Source: Streptomyces sp. NBC_00442
Lineage (GTDB): Bacteria; Actinomycetota; Actinomycetes; Streptomycetales; Streptomycetaceae
Length of the DNA stretch: 64,000 nt
NCBI RefSeq assembly: GCF_036014195.1
Contig: NZ_CP107918.1
Location: forward strand, 2,170,001-2,234,000
Reading direction: 5' to 3'
The number at the start of each line of letters is the position of its first letter. Position 1 is the first letter of the stretch. Positions 42,863-52,498 of the stretch are shown here, piece by piece. The notes below the pieces were generated by a model that had not been told where the DNA came from, ran no database searches, and saw nothing but the letters and a program-made list of their open reading frames with translations. The position numbers and the translations under genes are program-made.

Positions 42863-43878
42863 TGAGCGCCACCGAACACAAGAACCTTCTCGACCCCGGC
42901 TTCGAGCTGACCCTGCGTCCCATGCGCTACCCGGACTTCTACGAGCGCTACCGGGACGCGATCAAGAACACCTGGACCGTCGAGGAGGTCGACCTCCACT
43001 CCGACGTCGCCGACCTCGCGAAGCTGACGCCGGGCGAGCAGCACATGATCGGCCGTCTCGTCGCGTTCTTCGCGACGGGCGACTCGATCGTCTCCAACAA
43101 CCTGGTTCTCACGCTCTACAAGCACATCAACTCCCCCGAAGCGCGGCTCTACTTGAGCCGTCAGCTCTTCGAGGAGGCCGTGCACGTCCAGTTCTATCTG
43201 ACGCTGCTCGACACCTATCTGCCCGACCCTGCGGACCGCGCGGCCGCGTTCGACGCGGTCGAGGAGATCCCCTCGATCCGCGAGAAGGCGCAGTTCTGCT
43301 TCAAGTGGATGGACTCGGTCGAGAAGATCGACCGGCTGGAGACCAAGGCCGACCGCCGCCGTTTCCTGCTCAACCTGATCTGCTTCGCGGCCTGCATCGA
43401 GGGCCTGTTCTTCTACGGGGCCTTCGCCTACGTCTACTGGTTCCGCAGCCGGGGTCTGCTGCACGGCCTGGCGACCGGCACCAACTGGGTGTTCCGCGAC
43501 GAGACGATGCACATGAACTTCGCCTTCGAGGTCGTGGACACCGTCCGCAAGGAGGAGCCCGAGCTCTTCGACGACGCGCTGGAGCAGCAGGTCACCGACA
43601 TGCTGAAGGAGGCCGTCGACGCCGAGCTGCAGTTCGGCCGCGACCTGTGCGGCGAGGGCCTGCCCGGCATGAACACGGAGTCGATGCGCGAATACCTGGA
43701 GTGCGTCGCCGACCAGCGCCTGACCCGGCTCGGCTTCCCCGCGGTGTACGGCTCGTCGAACCCGTTCTCGTTCATGGAGCTCCAGGGCGTCCAGGAGCTG
43801 ACGAACTTCTTCGAGCGCCGCCCCTCCGCCTACCAGGTCGCGGTCGAGGGCTCGGTCGGCTTCGACGAGGAGTTCTAG
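42862..43878 (+). CDS. nrdB: Class Ia ribonucleotide reductase, beta subunit
   Basis: A 338-residue ferritin-like protein whose ATG uses the last base of the nrdA stop. Diiron ligands and radical site: EEAVHVQFY (ExxH plus Tyr at the E. coli Y122 position), the helix IEGLFFYGAFAYVYWF, and DETMHMNFAFE (ExxH). The C-terminal tail GSVGFDEEF binds NrdA. A 14-bp hairpin follows directly. The third gene nrdS, which I recall from the S. coelicolor operon, is absent here. Confidence 0.95.
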   Translation: MSATEHKNLLDPGFELTLRPMRYPDFYERYRDAIKNTWTVEEVDLHSDVADLAKLTPGEQHMIGRLVAFFATGDSIVSNNLVLTLYKHINSPEARLYLSRQLFEEAVHVQFYLTLLDTYLPDPADRAAAFDAVEEIPSIREKAQFCFKWMDSVEKIDRLETKADRRRFLLNLICFAACIEGLFFYGAFAYVYWFRSRGLLHGLATGTNWVFRDETMHMNFAFEVVDTVRKEEPELFDDALEQQVTDMLKEAVDAELQFGRDLCGEGLPGMNTESMREYLECVADQRLTRLGFPAVYGSSNPFSFMELQGVQELTNFFERRPSAYQVAVEGSVGFDEEF

Positions 43879-43901
43879 CCAGCGGCTGCCCGCCCGAACG
43901 G

Positions 43902-43939
43902 TTGAGGCCCCGCTCCCACGGGGGAGAGCGGGGCCTCAA
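43902..43939. terminator. Bidirectional terminator between nrdB and def
   Basis: TTGAGGCCCCGCTC (43902-43915) pairs perfectly with GAGCGGGGCCTCAA (43926-43939). It lies between convergent genes. Confidence 0.85.
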
Positions 43940-43956
43940 CTCATGTACGGCCTATG

Positions 43957-44589
43957 TCAGTTGTTCGGGACCGTCTCGTAGCGGGCGGTGCCCTCCTCCA
44001 TCTGCTTCAGCGCGTCCTTGCGGTCGCGCTTGGAGAGGCGGTCGATGTAGAGCCGCCCGTACAGGTGGTCCGTCTCGTGCTGGAGGCAGCGCGCGAAGTA
44101 GCCGGTGCCGCGCACCTTGATCGGGTTGCCCTCGGCGTCCTGCCCGCTGACCTCGGCGTAGTCGGGGCGGGCGAGCTCCGCGTAGGCGGTCGGCACCGAC
44201 AGGCAGCCCTCGTTGGACTCGTCCAGGACGCGCAGCTCGGCCGGCAGCTCTTCGAGGACCGGGTTGCAGACCAGGCCCACGTGGCGCACGCCCTCGTCGT
44301 CGAGGCAGTCGTACACGAAGACCTTCAGGTCCACGCCGATCTGGTTGGCCGCGAGGCCCACGCCCTCGGCCGCCTTCTGGCTGGCGAACATGTCGTCGAC
44401 CAGCTTGGCCAGCTCGCCGTCGAAGGCGGTGACGTCCTTGCACTCCTTGTGGAGGACCGGGTTGCCGACGACCGTGATCGGGCGGGCCGTGCCGCGCTCG
44501 CGGTAGGCCAGCTCACGCGCCTCGCAGTCCTCCGTGTCCACGACGAACCCGTCGTTCTCGACCTTGTGGTCCGTCTGCTGCTGCGCCAT
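43957..44589 (-). CDS. def: Peptide deformylase
   Basis: A 210-residue metalloenzyme that removes formyl from nascent N-formylmethionine peptides. All three motifs are present: [10 protein letters not shown] (motif 1), EGCLSVP (motif 2, metal Cys) and QHETDHLYG (motif 3, HExxH-type with Q preceding). An N-terminal extension of about 35 acidic residues ([18 protein letters not shown]) is longer than in E. coli but common in actinobacteria. It ends close to the nrdB terminator. Confidence 0.95.
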   Translation of the reverse strand: MAQQQTDHKVENDGFVVDTEDCEARELAYRERGTARPITVVGNPVLHKECKDVTAFDGELAKLVDDMFASQKAAEGVGLAANQIGVDLKVFVYDCLDDEGVRHVGLVCNPVLEELPAELRVLDESNEGCLSVPTAYAELARPDYAEVSGQDAEGNPIKVRGTGYFARCLQHETDHLYGRLYIDRLSKRDRKDALKQMEEGTARYETVPNN

Positions 44590-44669
44590 GTCCGCCGTAA
44601 GCCTTCCTCAAAAACCCGATTCCGATCCCGTACAGCCTAAGGCCCGGCTCGGCGCGGTTGCCCGGATGC

Positions 44670-45650
44670 TCAGCAGACTTCCTCAAGATCTCGCCACTCG
44701 CGGCTGTCCGGGTTGTCGGCCACCCAGCCGTCGAGGAGCCCGCGCACCAGGCCGGCCGGGGCCGCGAGGCCGCATTCGCGCTCCGGGACCCACAGGTCGC
44801 CGTTGGTGCGGTGGCCGAGCGGGCCGGGGTGGCCGGGCTCGCTGTGGTCGTGCGGGTCGAGGTGCTCGCCGTCGCCCTCGTCGCTCGGCATCTCGGACTC
44901 GGAGCAGGCCCGGCACAGGAGCCGTACGGAGGAGGACCAGTCCTCGGCGGCGAAGCCCGCGTCGGCCGCGAGGCGCTCCAGGGCGTCCCGGTCGGCCTCG
45001 GTGGCCGCTTCCAGGAGGACCACCCAGGTCGGCACCGGTGAGGGCGCCCACAGCTCGATCTCGTCGAACACCGGGAAGGACGGGCCCGCGGCGGTGGTGC
45101 GCTCGCCGTGCGGGACGCCGTCGTGCAGCACGACCTCGCCCCAGCGGCGGCCCGACGAGGGCAGCGGGATGGAGAGCACCTCCATGCGGGCCGGGTCGAG
45201 CCTGCGCCCCCACACGACCTCGGCCTCGCCCTCGGGCGAAAGCCGCACCGCGGCGCTGCCCAGCTCCATGCCGACGGGCTCGCCGCTGCCGGTGGCCTCG
45301 CCCGGCACCTTCAGGCCGTACGCCTGCCAGGCGCGGCGGGCCAGCGGCCAGTCCTGGAGCGCGGTCGCCGCGATGCCCACGTTCCACCAGTCGGGGGCGC
45401 CGGACTCCTTGTCGAGCAGCGCCACGGCGCGCAGCCCGGCGGCCCGCGCCTGCTCCCAGTCGTGCCGGAACTTGTGCAGCAGCGCCAGGTTGAACCAGGA
45501 CTCCGACAGCCAGGGCTCCAGGTCCGCTGCGCGCGTCAGCAGCGCGCCGGCGTCCTCGTACCTGCCGTCGCCGATCAGCGTGAACGCACGGTCTGTGGCC
45601 TGCCGCCACGAGGCGGAGGGCCGGTGCCGTCCCTTGCCGAAGATCCTCAC
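44670..45650 (-). CDS. Tetratricopeptide-repeat protein of unknown function
   Basis: A 326-residue protein. Two to three TPR-like helical pairs occupy residues about 12-110 (ATDRAFTLIGDGRYEDAGALL; ESWFNLALLHKFRHDWEQARAAG, landmarks only). A beta-rich domain follows (VVWGRRLDPARMEVLSIPLP). A Cys/Asp/His-rich stretch (LCRACSESEMPSDEGDGEHLDPHDH) could bind metal. The C-terminus contains DLWVPERECGLAAPAG. Conserved in streptomycetes; no role known to me. It precedes def on the same strand by 80 bases. Confidence 0.7.
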   Translation of the reverse strand: MRIFGKGRHRPSASWRQATDRAFTLIGDGRYEDAGALLTRAADLEPWLSESWFNLALLHKFRHDWEQARAAGLRAVALLDKESGAPDWWNVGIAATALQDWPLARRAWQAYGLKVPGEATGSGEPVGMELGSAAVRLSPEGEAEVVWGRRLDPARMEVLSIPLPSSGRRWGEVVLHDGVPHGERTTAAGPSFPVFDEIELWAPSPVPTWVVLLEAATEADRDALERLAADAGFAAEDWSSSVRLLCRACSESEMPSDEGDGEHLDPHDHSEPGHPGPLGHRTNGDLWVPERECGLAAPAGLVRGLLDGWVADNPDSREWRDLEEVC

Positions 45651-45759
45651 GATTCCCGCCTGCCCAGACCGGGCCCGACTACCGGGTCGGTCTTACGGTC
45701 TCCCAGTTTTCTGGGTTCTTTTCGCATCCAACCATGCCCGGCCGGAAGGCCGCTCATTA

Positions 45760-45778
45760 CTCCTGGGTTACCCAGGAG
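45760..45778. repeat. Palindrome over the stop codon of the degenerate HD gene
   Basis: CTCCTGGGT and ACCCAGGAG (45760-45768 and 45770-45778) are perfect 9-bp arms around a single T and include the TAA stop (45768-45770). It could be a terminator or a protein site. Confidence 0.5.
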
Positions 45779-47042
45779 GCACCCGGGTCAGACAGCCCCG
45801 GGCCAGCACGCGTGCCAGGGATTCGACAACGTGCGGATGGTAGTCACGGCCGGTGCCGAGGCGCAGCTGTTCGAGTGCGTTCAGCGGACCGCCGGGTCCC
45901 GCGGTGCCTTCCGCGAGGTCGTCGTAGGCGTTCACCGTGCGGATGATCCGGGCGGCGACCGGCTGCTCACGGTAGGGGTCGGCCTGCCGCTCGACGATCA
46001 GGGCCACGTCGGCCGGCACTCCGGTCTGGCGGACGACGGCGCCGCCGAGCAGGGCGATGCGGCGCTGCTCGGCTTCAGGCAGCGCGGCGGTGGCACCGGC
46101 GGGGACGGGGTCGAGCAGGGACAGCTGCCCGATGTCGTGCATGAGCGCGGCGTACTCCAGGACGGTCAGCTCGCTCCCGGAGAGCCCGAGCTCGCGCCCG
46201 ACGGCCCGGCTGAGCTCGGCGACCCTGCGGGCGTGACCGGGCTTGGTGTATCCGGCGATCTCGGTCGCGCGGGCCAGTGAGGTGATGGTCTGGCGGTAGG
46301 TGGTGCGAACGGCGGCATACCGCCGGAAGGCCAGCTGGGTGAGGAGCAGCGGCACACAGAACACGGGCAGCGCCCACAGGCCGGCGACGGCGACCGCGAG
46401 GGCGATCACGGTGCCGGTGGCGCACACGGCGGAGCCGATGCCGAGCAGCCCGCGCAGCTCGTCCCGCAGGAGCGGGCCGAAGCGGTAGCGGGTGCGGGCG
46501 CACAGGAGCAGGGCCGCGACCACCGCGTCGCACAGCGCCGTCAGGACGAGCAGCAGCAGGAGGACGAAGGCGAAGGAGGGGCCCAGGCCGGCCGGGGATC
46601 CCTGGCCGGCCCGGTCGTCGAGCAGCCACGAGCTGTGGAGCGGCTGGAAACAGACGGCGGCGAAGGCGACGGTGAGGATCCGGCGGGCCGTCTCGTCCGG
46701 GCTCGGCCCGCGCCCGGCGGCCACGTGCGGTACGGAACCGAGGAGCATCGCGGCCACCACCACGGCGATCACCTGGAGCACCCCGTGCCGGGTGGCGTGC
46801 CCGGCGCTCTGGCCCAGCAGCGCGTAGGCCAGCGCTCCGGCGGAGGCGAGCGGCGCCGGGTCCCGTTCGCCGTCCCGCGCGCCCCACCGGGCCAGCTCCC
46901 CCAGCACGATGAGGGCGCCGAAGGCGGCCGCGGTCCGCGGCTCGGCGAGGCCGCCGCTCAGGGTCGCGACGAGCGCCCAGGCGGTGAGTGCCCAGGCCAG
47001 GGTGTGAGCGACGATCACGGGGGCGCTCGCCCGGCCGCTCAC
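45768..47042 (-). CDS. Membrane protein with degenerate HD domain
   Basis: A 424-residue protein from GTG 47042, overlapping the upstream HD-GYP gene's stop (GTGA). Six or seven hydrophobic segments (about residues 8-225) precede an HD-like domain with KPGHARRVAELSRAVGRELG and AALMHDIGQLSLLDP, so the HD pair remains. The HHExxDGxGYP signature is missing, replaced by ERQADPYREQP. It is probably a paralogue of its partner that has lost or changed catalysis, perhaps a regulator or heteromer partner. Confidence 0.75.
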   Translation of the reverse strand: MSGRASAPVIVAHTLAWALTAWALVATLSGGLAEPRTAAAFGALIVLGELARWGARDGERDPAPLASAGALAYALLGQSAGHATRHGVLQVIAVVVAAMLLGSVPHVAAGRGPSPDETARRILTVAFAAVCFQPLHSSWLLDDRAGQGSPAGLGPSFAFVLLLLLVLTALCDAVVAALLLCARTRYRFGPLLRDELRGLLGIGSAVCATGTVIALAVAVAGLWALPVFCVPLLLTQLAFRRYAAVRTTYRQTITSLARATEIAGYTKPGHARRVAELSRAVGRELGLSGSELTVLEYAALMHDIGQLSLLDPVPAGATAALPEAEQRRIALLGGAVVRQTGVPADVALIVERQADPYREQPVAARIIRTVNAYDDLAEGTAGPGGPLNALEQLRLGTGRDYHPHVVESLARVLARGCLTRVPPG

Positions 47043-48478
47043 GTCAGGCCGCCGGGCGCGTTGGAGGGGCGGGGCGCGGGGCGCGGGGCGGCCGACGGGG
47101 GTACGTGCTCGGGGCCGGGCGGCCTCGGCGGAGGCACGTTTCCGCGGCCGCCCGGCGCACCCGGCTCGTCCGCGGTGACCGCCACGTGCCAGCCGTACCG
47201 GGAGAGCGCCCGCACCAGGCCGTCCACCATCCGCGGATCGAACTGCGCGCCCGCGCACCGCTCCAGCTCGGTGACGGCGGCCGCGACCGGCCGGGCCCGC
47301 CGGTAGGAGCGCGTCGAGGTCATGGCGTCGAACGCGTCGGCCACCGCCACCACGCGCGCGGCCTCCGGGATCTGGGTGCCGACGAGCCCGTAGGGATAGC
47401 CGCTGCCGTCGAGGCGTTCGTGGTGGTGCAGGATCGCCGAGCGCGCCTCGCCGAGGAAGCCGATGCCGCGGACCATCTCGTGGCCGTACTCGGGGTGCAG
47501 CTCGATCACCGCGCGTTCCTCGGGGGTGAGCGGCCCTTCCTTCCTCAGCACCCGGGTCGGCACCCCGAGCTTGCCGACGTCGTGCAGGATCCCGGCGAAC
47601 CGGATGACCTCCAACCGCCCTTCCTCCATGCCGAGTTCCCGCGCGATCATCTCGGAGGCGCGGCCGACCCGTTCGCTGTGGCCGCGGGTGTAGCGGTCCT
47701 TGATGTCGACGGCCTGGACGAGGGCGCGGATGGTGGCCTGGTGGGCGGCGCGCTCGCGCTGGTACTGGGCGAAGACCCAGCAGGAGATGTACATGGGCAG
47801 CAGCACGAACAGGGCGGCGGGCGGGCCGAACCGGCTGCGCCACAGGACGGCCATCATCAGCCCGGCGAGCCCGTGCACACAGTGCGGGGCGAGCGAGCGC
47901 AGCAGGAGCCCGCGCCAGGCGGTGCGGGCCGGGCGGCGTTCGGCGGTGGCCAGGATGAGGCCGTCGAGCAGGGTGAGGACCAGGCAGAAGACGAGGGCCG
48001 CGGCCCCGGCGGGCAGCAGGGCGTACGGAAAGTCGGGGGCCGCTCCCGGGCCGCGGCCGCCGAGCGCGGCCCGCCCGCCGAGCAGTTCGTGGGCGCGGGC
48101 CGCCGTGGAGGCCGCGATGGCGAGCTCCGCGGCCCGCCAGGCCCGGCGCACCCGGCGCGGCTCGTCCTCGACGTACGCGATGAGCGCGCCCGGCACCGCG
48201 ACGAGCGCGGCGGCGGCCGGCGGGAGCAGGAAGACGGCGGCGAGCAGCACCGGGAAGAAGGAGCCCGCGGCGATCGGCACGTTCACGCGGCCGGCCAGCA
48301 CCGGGCAGCGGGCCGGCCATTCGCAGAGCGCGTACAGGCCGGCCAGGAGCGCCACGGCCGGCCACGGCACGCCCTGGCGCAGCACGGGCAGGGCGCACGC
48401 GCCCGCCCCCAGGACGGCGCCCGCGACGGCGAGGCGCGCCCCCGCCGGAATGTCCCGCACTCCCCGCGGCTCCGCCAT
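47039..48478 (-). CDS. Membrane-anchored HD-GYP-type phosphohydrolase
   Basis: A 479-residue protein from ATG 48478 behind GGGGAGG. About seven hydrophobic segments (residues about 15-250) resemble a MASE-like sensor. The cytoplasmic HD-GYP domain has RYTRGHSERVGRASEMIA, AGILHDVGKLGVP, and ILHHHERLDGSGYPYGL, then DAFDAMTSTRSYR. This matches HHExxDGxGYP, so c-di-GMP hydrolysis is plausible. A Pro-rich tail follows. The role in development is inferred from c-di-GMP biology in Streptomyces. Confidence 0.82.
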   Translation of the reverse strand: MAEPRGVRDIPAGARLAVAGAVLGAGACALPVLRQGVPWPAVALLAGLYALCEWPARCPVLAGRVNVPIAAGSFFPVLLAAVFLLPPAAAALVAVPGALIAYVEDEPRRVRRAWRAAELAIAASTAARAHELLGGRAALGGRGPGAAPDFPYALLPAGAAALVFCLVLTLLDGLILATAERRPARTAWRGLLLRSLAPHCVHGLAGLMMAVLWRSRFGPPAALFVLLPMYISCWVFAQYQRERAAHQATIRALVQAVDIKDRYTRGHSERVGRASEMIARELGMEEGRLEVIRFAGILHDVGKLGVPTRVLRKEGPLTPEERAVIELHPEYGHEMVRGIGFLGEARSAILHHHERLDGSGYPYGLVGTQIPEAARVVAVADAFDAMTSTRSYRRARPVAAAVTELERCAGAQFDPRMVDGLVRALSRYGWHVAVTADEPGAPGGRGNVPPPRPPGPEHVPPSAAPRPAPRPSNAPGGLT

Positions 48479-48631
48479 GGCCCCCACCTCCCCATCCGCA
48501 CGGGCAGCCCGTTGCGTACAGCTTCGCGAGGATAGGCCCGTGGGCGGCCGTGGTCAGGCGCATGGACCAAATAGGGGGTTTCCAGCCACCCGGATTCGCA
48601 CCTACGGGTGACGTGGCGCGCGGAAAGCGGA

Positions 48632-48662
48632 GAGCGGCCCCGGCCGATGGCCGGGGCCGCTC
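48632..48662. terminator. Terminator downstream of rsrA
   Basis: GAGCGGCCCCGGCC (48632-48645) pairs perfectly with GGCCGGGGCCGCTC (48649-48662), around GAT. It lies 72 bases past the rsrA stop. Confidence 0.8.
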
Positions 48663-48733
48663 CCAACTGTCCTGCCGCGGGCGGCAGTTCATGGTTCCTG
48701 ATCGTCCGCGTCACAGCGGGCGGACGGCCGGGG

Positions 48734-49048
48734 TCACTCGGGCCTGAGCGTCGGCACCTCTCCGGTGACGACGTCCTGCTCGGGCACGGCCTGCCCCGAG
48801 CGGATCAGGTCGATGCGGCCCATCACCTTGGAGCGCAGGTCGCTCGGCACGTCGTCCGAGCCGCAGCAGCGCTTCACCAGCTTCTTGACGGCCTGTTCGA
48901 GGCCGTACTTCTCCAGGCACGGAGAGCACTCCTCGAAGTGCACCTCGAACTTGTCGCAGTCCGTGGGCGGCATCTCGTGGTCGAGGAACTCATACAGATG
49001 GTCCAGGACCTCGGAGCAGTCCGTCTCGTGCGGCTCTCCGCAGCTCAT
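48734..49048 (-). CDS. rsrA: Redox-sensing zinc anti-sigma factor RsrA
   Basis: A 104-residue ZAS protein. Cysteines fall at 3, 11, 31, 41, 44, 61 and 62, with His37. The HxxxCxxC motif is H37-x3-C41-x2-C44, and C11 forms the regulatory disulfide with C41/C44 in S. coelicolor. Reduced zinc-bound RsrA holds SigR; thiol oxidation releases it. Its ATG overlaps the sigR stop (ATGA), which ensures balanced synthesis. Confidence 0.96.
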   Translation of the reverse strand: MSCGEPHETDCSEVLDHLYEFLDHEMPPTDCDKFEVHFEECSPCLEKYGLEQAVKKLVKRCCGSDDVPSDLRSKVMGRIDLIRSGQAVPEQDVVTGEVPTLRPE

Positions 49049-49689
49049 GAGCCCGAGCCTTTCGCTTCGTCCGACTCACCGGCACCGGCGGGGACGAGCC
49101 CGCGGTCACGGGCGTAGTCCTCCAGCATTCCGCGCAGTTGGCGGCGGCCCCGGTGCAGTCGGGACATCACCGTACCGATGGGTGTACCCATGATGTCCGC
49201 GATCTCCTTGTACGCAAAGCCCTCTACGTCCGCGAGATACACGGCGATGCGGAACTCCTCCGGGATGGCCTGCAGGGCGGCCTTCACGTCCGAGTCGGGC
49301 AGGTGGTCGAGGGCCTGCGACTCGGCGGAGCGCAGCCCCGTGGACATGTGGGACTCGGCGCGCGCGAGCTGCCAGTCCTCGATCTCCTCGGCGGCGCTGC
49401 GCTGCGGCTCGCGCTGCTTCTTGCGGTAGGAGTTGATGAAGGTGTTGGTGAGAATCCGGTAGAGCCAAGCCTTCAGGTTGGTGCCCTCGCGGAACTGGTG
49501 GAACGACCCGTACGCCTTGGCGTACGTCTCCTGCACCAGGTCCTCCGCATCGGCCGGGTTGCGCGTCATGCGCAGCGCCGCCGAGTACATCTGGTCGAGG
49601 TAGCCCAGGGCGTCCCGCTCGAAGCGCGCGTTGCGCTCGGCGGTGGTCTCTTCCACGTGGCCGTCGTCGGTCCCTGTGACCGGACCCAC
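49045..49689 (-). CDS. sigR: Thiol-oxidative-stress sigma factor SigR (with longer SigR' form from 49854)
   Basis: A 214-residue ECF sigma from GTG 49689 ([14 protein letters not shown]). Region 2 has [37 protein letters not shown] and [20 protein letters not shown]; region 4 has [39 protein letters not shown] (landmarks IPEEFR and [13 protein letters not shown]). An in-frame ATG at 49854, behind GGGAG with 8-base spacing, adds exactly 55 residues. S. coelicolor makes such a 55-residue-longer unstable SigR' from its autoregulated promoter. A consensus SigR promoter is at 49906-49932. Confidence 0.96.
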   Translation of the reverse strand: MGPVTGTDDGHVEETTAERNARFERDALGYLDQMYSAALRMTRNPADAEDLVQETYAKAYGSFHQFREGTNLKAWLYRILTNTFINSYRKKQREPQRSAAEEIEDWQLARAESHMSTGLRSAESQALDHLPDSDVKAALQAIPEEFRIAVYLADVEGFAYKEIADIMGTPIGTVMSRLHRGRRQLRGMLEDYARDRGLVPAGAGESDEAKGSGS

Positions 49690-49905
49690 CTCCTCGAACG
49701 GTGTGCTGAGCCCGAAGCCGGACCCACTCGAATCGGAGGATAGACGACGATCCGCTCCGCCCGCCGCTCGAATAGAGCTGGTCCTGGCCGCGGAAAGCAC
49801 CGTCCACTCCAGGTCGGAGGCGGCCTTGCGGCTCGGGCAGATGGTCGAACCCATGCGACGGACTCCCTCTCCACAGCTGGTCTGCGTATCCCTTACGTGG
49901 GCCAT

Positions 49906-49932
49906 AACAGCCGCCCCCCATCCGGCATTCCC
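49906..49932 (-). promoter_or_regulatory. SigR-dependent promoter (sigRp2-like)
   Basis: On the minus strand GGGAAT (49927-49932) is followed after exactly 18 bases by GTT (49906-49908), the SigR consensus. A start near 49900 is upstream of the SigR' ATG (49854). The -35 box nearly touches the stop of the neighbouring hydrolase gene (49937). Confidence 0.85.
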
Positions 49933-49936
49933 GGCG

Positions 49937-50581
49937 TCAGACGGCGAGCGCGCCGAGCCAGTCACCGGCCGCCGCGGTGATCACGTCCAGTGCGTCCTGC
50001 TGGGTGAGGGAGGCCCGTTTGGGGACGGCGAAGCCGTGATCGGCGCCGGGCACCTCCGTCATCCCGTACGGCCCTTCGGGGAATTCGGCGGGCTTGCCGA
50101 AGGGGTCGTTGCCGCCCTGCACCACGAGGGTGGGGACGCCCGTGCCGAGGAGCTCCGCCGCCCGGCTCTTCTCCGGCCTGCCCGGCGGGTGCAGCGGGAA
50201 GCTGAGGGCGAGGACGGCGGCCGCGCCGAGCTCCGCCGCGGTGCGACAGGCCACCCGCGCGCCGGCGCTGCGGCCGCCCGCGACGACGGGCAGCCCCTTC
50301 GCGGCCAGGGCCGGCCACAGGTCGCGCCAGCCGGTGTCCAGGGTCTTGGGGGCCGGGGCCACCTTCTTGCCGGCCACCCGCCAGGGCTGCTCCACCAGGG
50401 CGACGCTCACCCCGAGCGGGGGCAGCGCGGCGGCGAGGGCCTGGAGGTCGCGGGCCTCGATGCCGCCGCCCGCGCCGTGGCTCACCGCAAGGACGAGGCG
50501 GGCCTTCGCGGCGGGCCGCCAGGTGATGCGCGCCGCACCGGCGCCGGTCTCAACGATCTCGCTGTCGCTCACGGACCCCAT
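49937..50581 (-). CDS. Alpha/beta hydrolase family protein (KANL3/Tex30-like)
   Basis: A 214-residue small alpha/beta hydrolase. The oxyanion/HG region is [11 protein letters not shown] (about 33), the nucleophile elbow [10 protein letters not shown] (Ser about 104), and the late [13 protein letters not shown] and GADHGFAVP supply the Asp and His. Size and the HGAGG and GRSAG motifs fit the Tex30/KANL3 group. It lies upstream of sigR on the same strand, and the sigR promoter lies between the two genes. Substrate unknown. Confidence 0.8.
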   Translation of the reverse strand: MGSVSDSEIVETGAGAARITWRPAAKARLVLAVSHGAGGGIEARDLQALAAALPPLGVSVALVEQPWRVAGKKVAPAPKTLDTGWRDLWPALAAKGLPVVAGGRSAGARVACRTAAELGAAAVLALSFPLHPPGRPEKSRAAELLGTGVPTLVVQGGNDPFGKPAEFPEGPYGMTEVPGADHGFAVPKRASLTQQDALDVITAAAGDWLGALAV

Positions 50582-50695
50582 CCTGCGTCAGAGCGGAGCC
50601 CGCGCCGGGCAGCGGGACGGGGATCGGAGCAGGCGGTTCGGAAGAACTAACGGAAGAACCAAGGGTGCGGAGCAGGGGTTCAGAACAGCGGGGGT

Positions 50696-51511
50696 TCAGA
50701 ACAGGGTGCCCTCTTCCGGTCCCTCCAGCTCCTTCAGGAGCTCGGGTCCGTTGTTGCGCACATTGCTGACGGCCGTCGACACCGGGTACGCCCGCATGAG
50801 GCCGCCCGGCGGCGGTGCGAGCAGCCCCCGTGCCTCCTCGACGTCCTGGCGGGCCGGGTCGAGCCACGACGACCAGCGGTCCGGCGTCAGCATCAGCGGC
50901 ATCCGGGGGTGGATGTCGGCGAGGGAGGACGGGCCCTCGGCGGGGGCCACGCCCAGCGGGCCGGTCTCCGCCTCGGTGGTGACCACCGAGCAGGTCACCC
51001 ACCACGCCGACGGGTGGTCGTCGGGCAGGGTGCGGTCGCGCCAGAACTCGTAGAGACCCGCCATCGCGAACACCGAGCCGTCCGCCGGAGTCACGAAGTA
51101 CGGCTGCTTGCGCGGCCGCTTCTTCTTCCCCTCGACCTCCAGCTCGCGCTCCTCCGTGCCGGTGACCCATTCGTAGTAGCCGTCGGCGGGGACGATGCAG
51201 CGGCGGGACGCGAACGCCTTCTTGAAGGACGGCTTCTCGTGGACGGTCTCGGCGCGCGCGTTGATCATCCGGGCCGCGCCCTCGGGTGACTTCGCCCACG
51301 ACGGCACGAGGCCCCACTTCAGCTTGCGCAGCTGACGGACCGGGCGGGGCTCGTCCGTGTCCTTGAGGGGGCGTTCGAGGACGACGTAGACCTCCTTGGT
51401 GGGGGCCACGTTCCAGTCGGGCTCCACCGTCTCGGCCGGATCCCACTTCTCCACGTCGAAGACTCCGGCGAGATCCTCGGGGCGGCGACTCGCCGCGTAC
51501 CTGCCGCACAT
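50696..51511 (-). CDS. SRAP (SOS response-associated peptidase, YedK/HMCES-like)
   Basis: A 271-residue protein from ATG 51511 behind GGGGAGG. It starts [10 protein letters not shown], with Cys2 becoming N-terminal after Met removal and forming the covalent bond with abasic sites. [35 protein letters not shown] and the catalytic His in HPRMPLML are all present. It protects abasic sites in single-stranded DNA as DNA-protein crosslinks. Two additions stand out: a Lys-rich insert ([11 protein letters not shown]) and a C-terminal extension. Confidence 0.93.
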   Translation of the reverse strand: MCGRYAASRRPEDLAGVFDVEKWDPAETVEPDWNVAPTKEVYVVLERPLKDTDEPRPVRQLRKLKWGLVPSWAKSPEGAARMINARAETVHEKPSFKKAFASRRCIVPADGYYEWVTGTEERELEVEGKKKRPRKQPYFVTPADGSVFAMAGLYEFWRDRTLPDDHPSAWWVTCSVVTTEAETGPLGVAPAEGPSSLADIHPRMPLMLTPDRWSSWLDPARQDVEEARGLLAPPPGGLMRAYPVSTAVSNVRNNGPELLKELEGPEEGTLF

Positions 51512-51770
51512 GTCCAGCCTCCCCTTGAGCCGAGTGCACCACCGCGGACCGTGCGGCCACGTCCTGCGCCGGGCCGACGCGATGCCGCGTGTTCGCGGCA
51601 TCCAGGGTGCCAGACCGCCGCCGCCGGGTGTCGGGCGAGCCCGGCGTTCCGGCGCGGCCGGGGCGCGGAACCTTTCGCACGGCGGCACTCGTCCTACCCG
51701 GCACACACCAGCGCAGTGCCCGGTGCCAGACTGCCACGGCGCCCGTACCTCATGAGGAGCCGTCCCCGAC

Positions 51771-52472
51771 ATGTCCGCGCTGCAAGACTTCCAGCTCTTC
51801 GGCACCCAGAGCCCGCCCGACCAGTGGCTGGTCGTCGTGACGGGCCTGGCCGCGCTCGCCGCGGTCGTGCCGCACGGCCTCTGGCGCCTGTCGCGCAACG
51901 CCATCACCATCGCCCACGAGGGCGGCCACGGACTGGTGGCGCTCGTCTCCGGCCGCCGCCTCGACGGCATCCGGCTGCACTCCGACACCAGCGGCCTCAC
52001 TGTGAGCCGGGGCAAGCCCTACGGCCTGGGGATGATCCTCACCGCCGCCGCCGGCTACACCGCGCCGCCGCTCCTCGGCCTCGGCGGCGCCTGGCTGCTC
52101 GCCGCCCACCACGTCACGCTCTTCCTCTGGCTCGCCACGGCCCTGCTGCTCGCCATGCTGGTGATGATCCGCAACGCGTACGGCGTCCTGACCGTGGTGA
52201 TCACCGGTGCCGCGTTCCTGCTGATCTCCTGGCTGACCGGCCCCGACGTGCAGTCGGCGTTCGCGTACACGGCCGTGTGGTTCCTGCTGCTGGGCGGCGT
52301 GCGCCCCGCCTTCGAGCTCCAGCGAAAGCGCCGTCGGCACAACGACGGCGACTCGGACGCCGACCAGCTCGCCCGGCTCACCCACGTACCACCGGCGCTC
52401 TGGCTCTTCCTCTTCCACGCGGTTTCTGTCTGTTCCCTGATCGGCGGCGGCCGCTGGCTGCTCGGTGTCTAG
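51771..52472 (+). CDS. M50-like (M50B) integral membrane metalloprotease family protein
   Basis: A 233-residue protein with about six hydrophobic segments. HEGGH (residues 50-54, in [17 protein letters not shown]) is the HExxH zinc site in a membrane helix, as in M50/S2P-type proteases. A second ligand Asp is not obvious; the segment [29 protein letters not shown] fits the family. The basic stretch [14 protein letters not shown] is cytoplasmic. Substrate unknown. It precedes aroA by 26 bases on the same strand. Confidence 0.78.
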   Translation: MSALQDFQLFGTQSPPDQWLVVVTGLAALAAVVPHGLWRLSRNAITIAHEGGHGLVALVSGRRLDGIRLHSDTSGLTVSRGKPYGLGMILTAAAGYTAPPLLGLGGAWLLAAHHVTLFLWLATALLLAMLVMIRNAYGVLTVVITGAAFLLISWLTGPDVQSAFAYTAVWFLLLGGVRPAFELQRKRRRHNDGDSDADQLARLTHVPPALWLFLFHAVSVCSLIGGGRWLLGV

Positions 52473-52498
52473 CGCATGGCCCCACTAAAGTAAGGACC

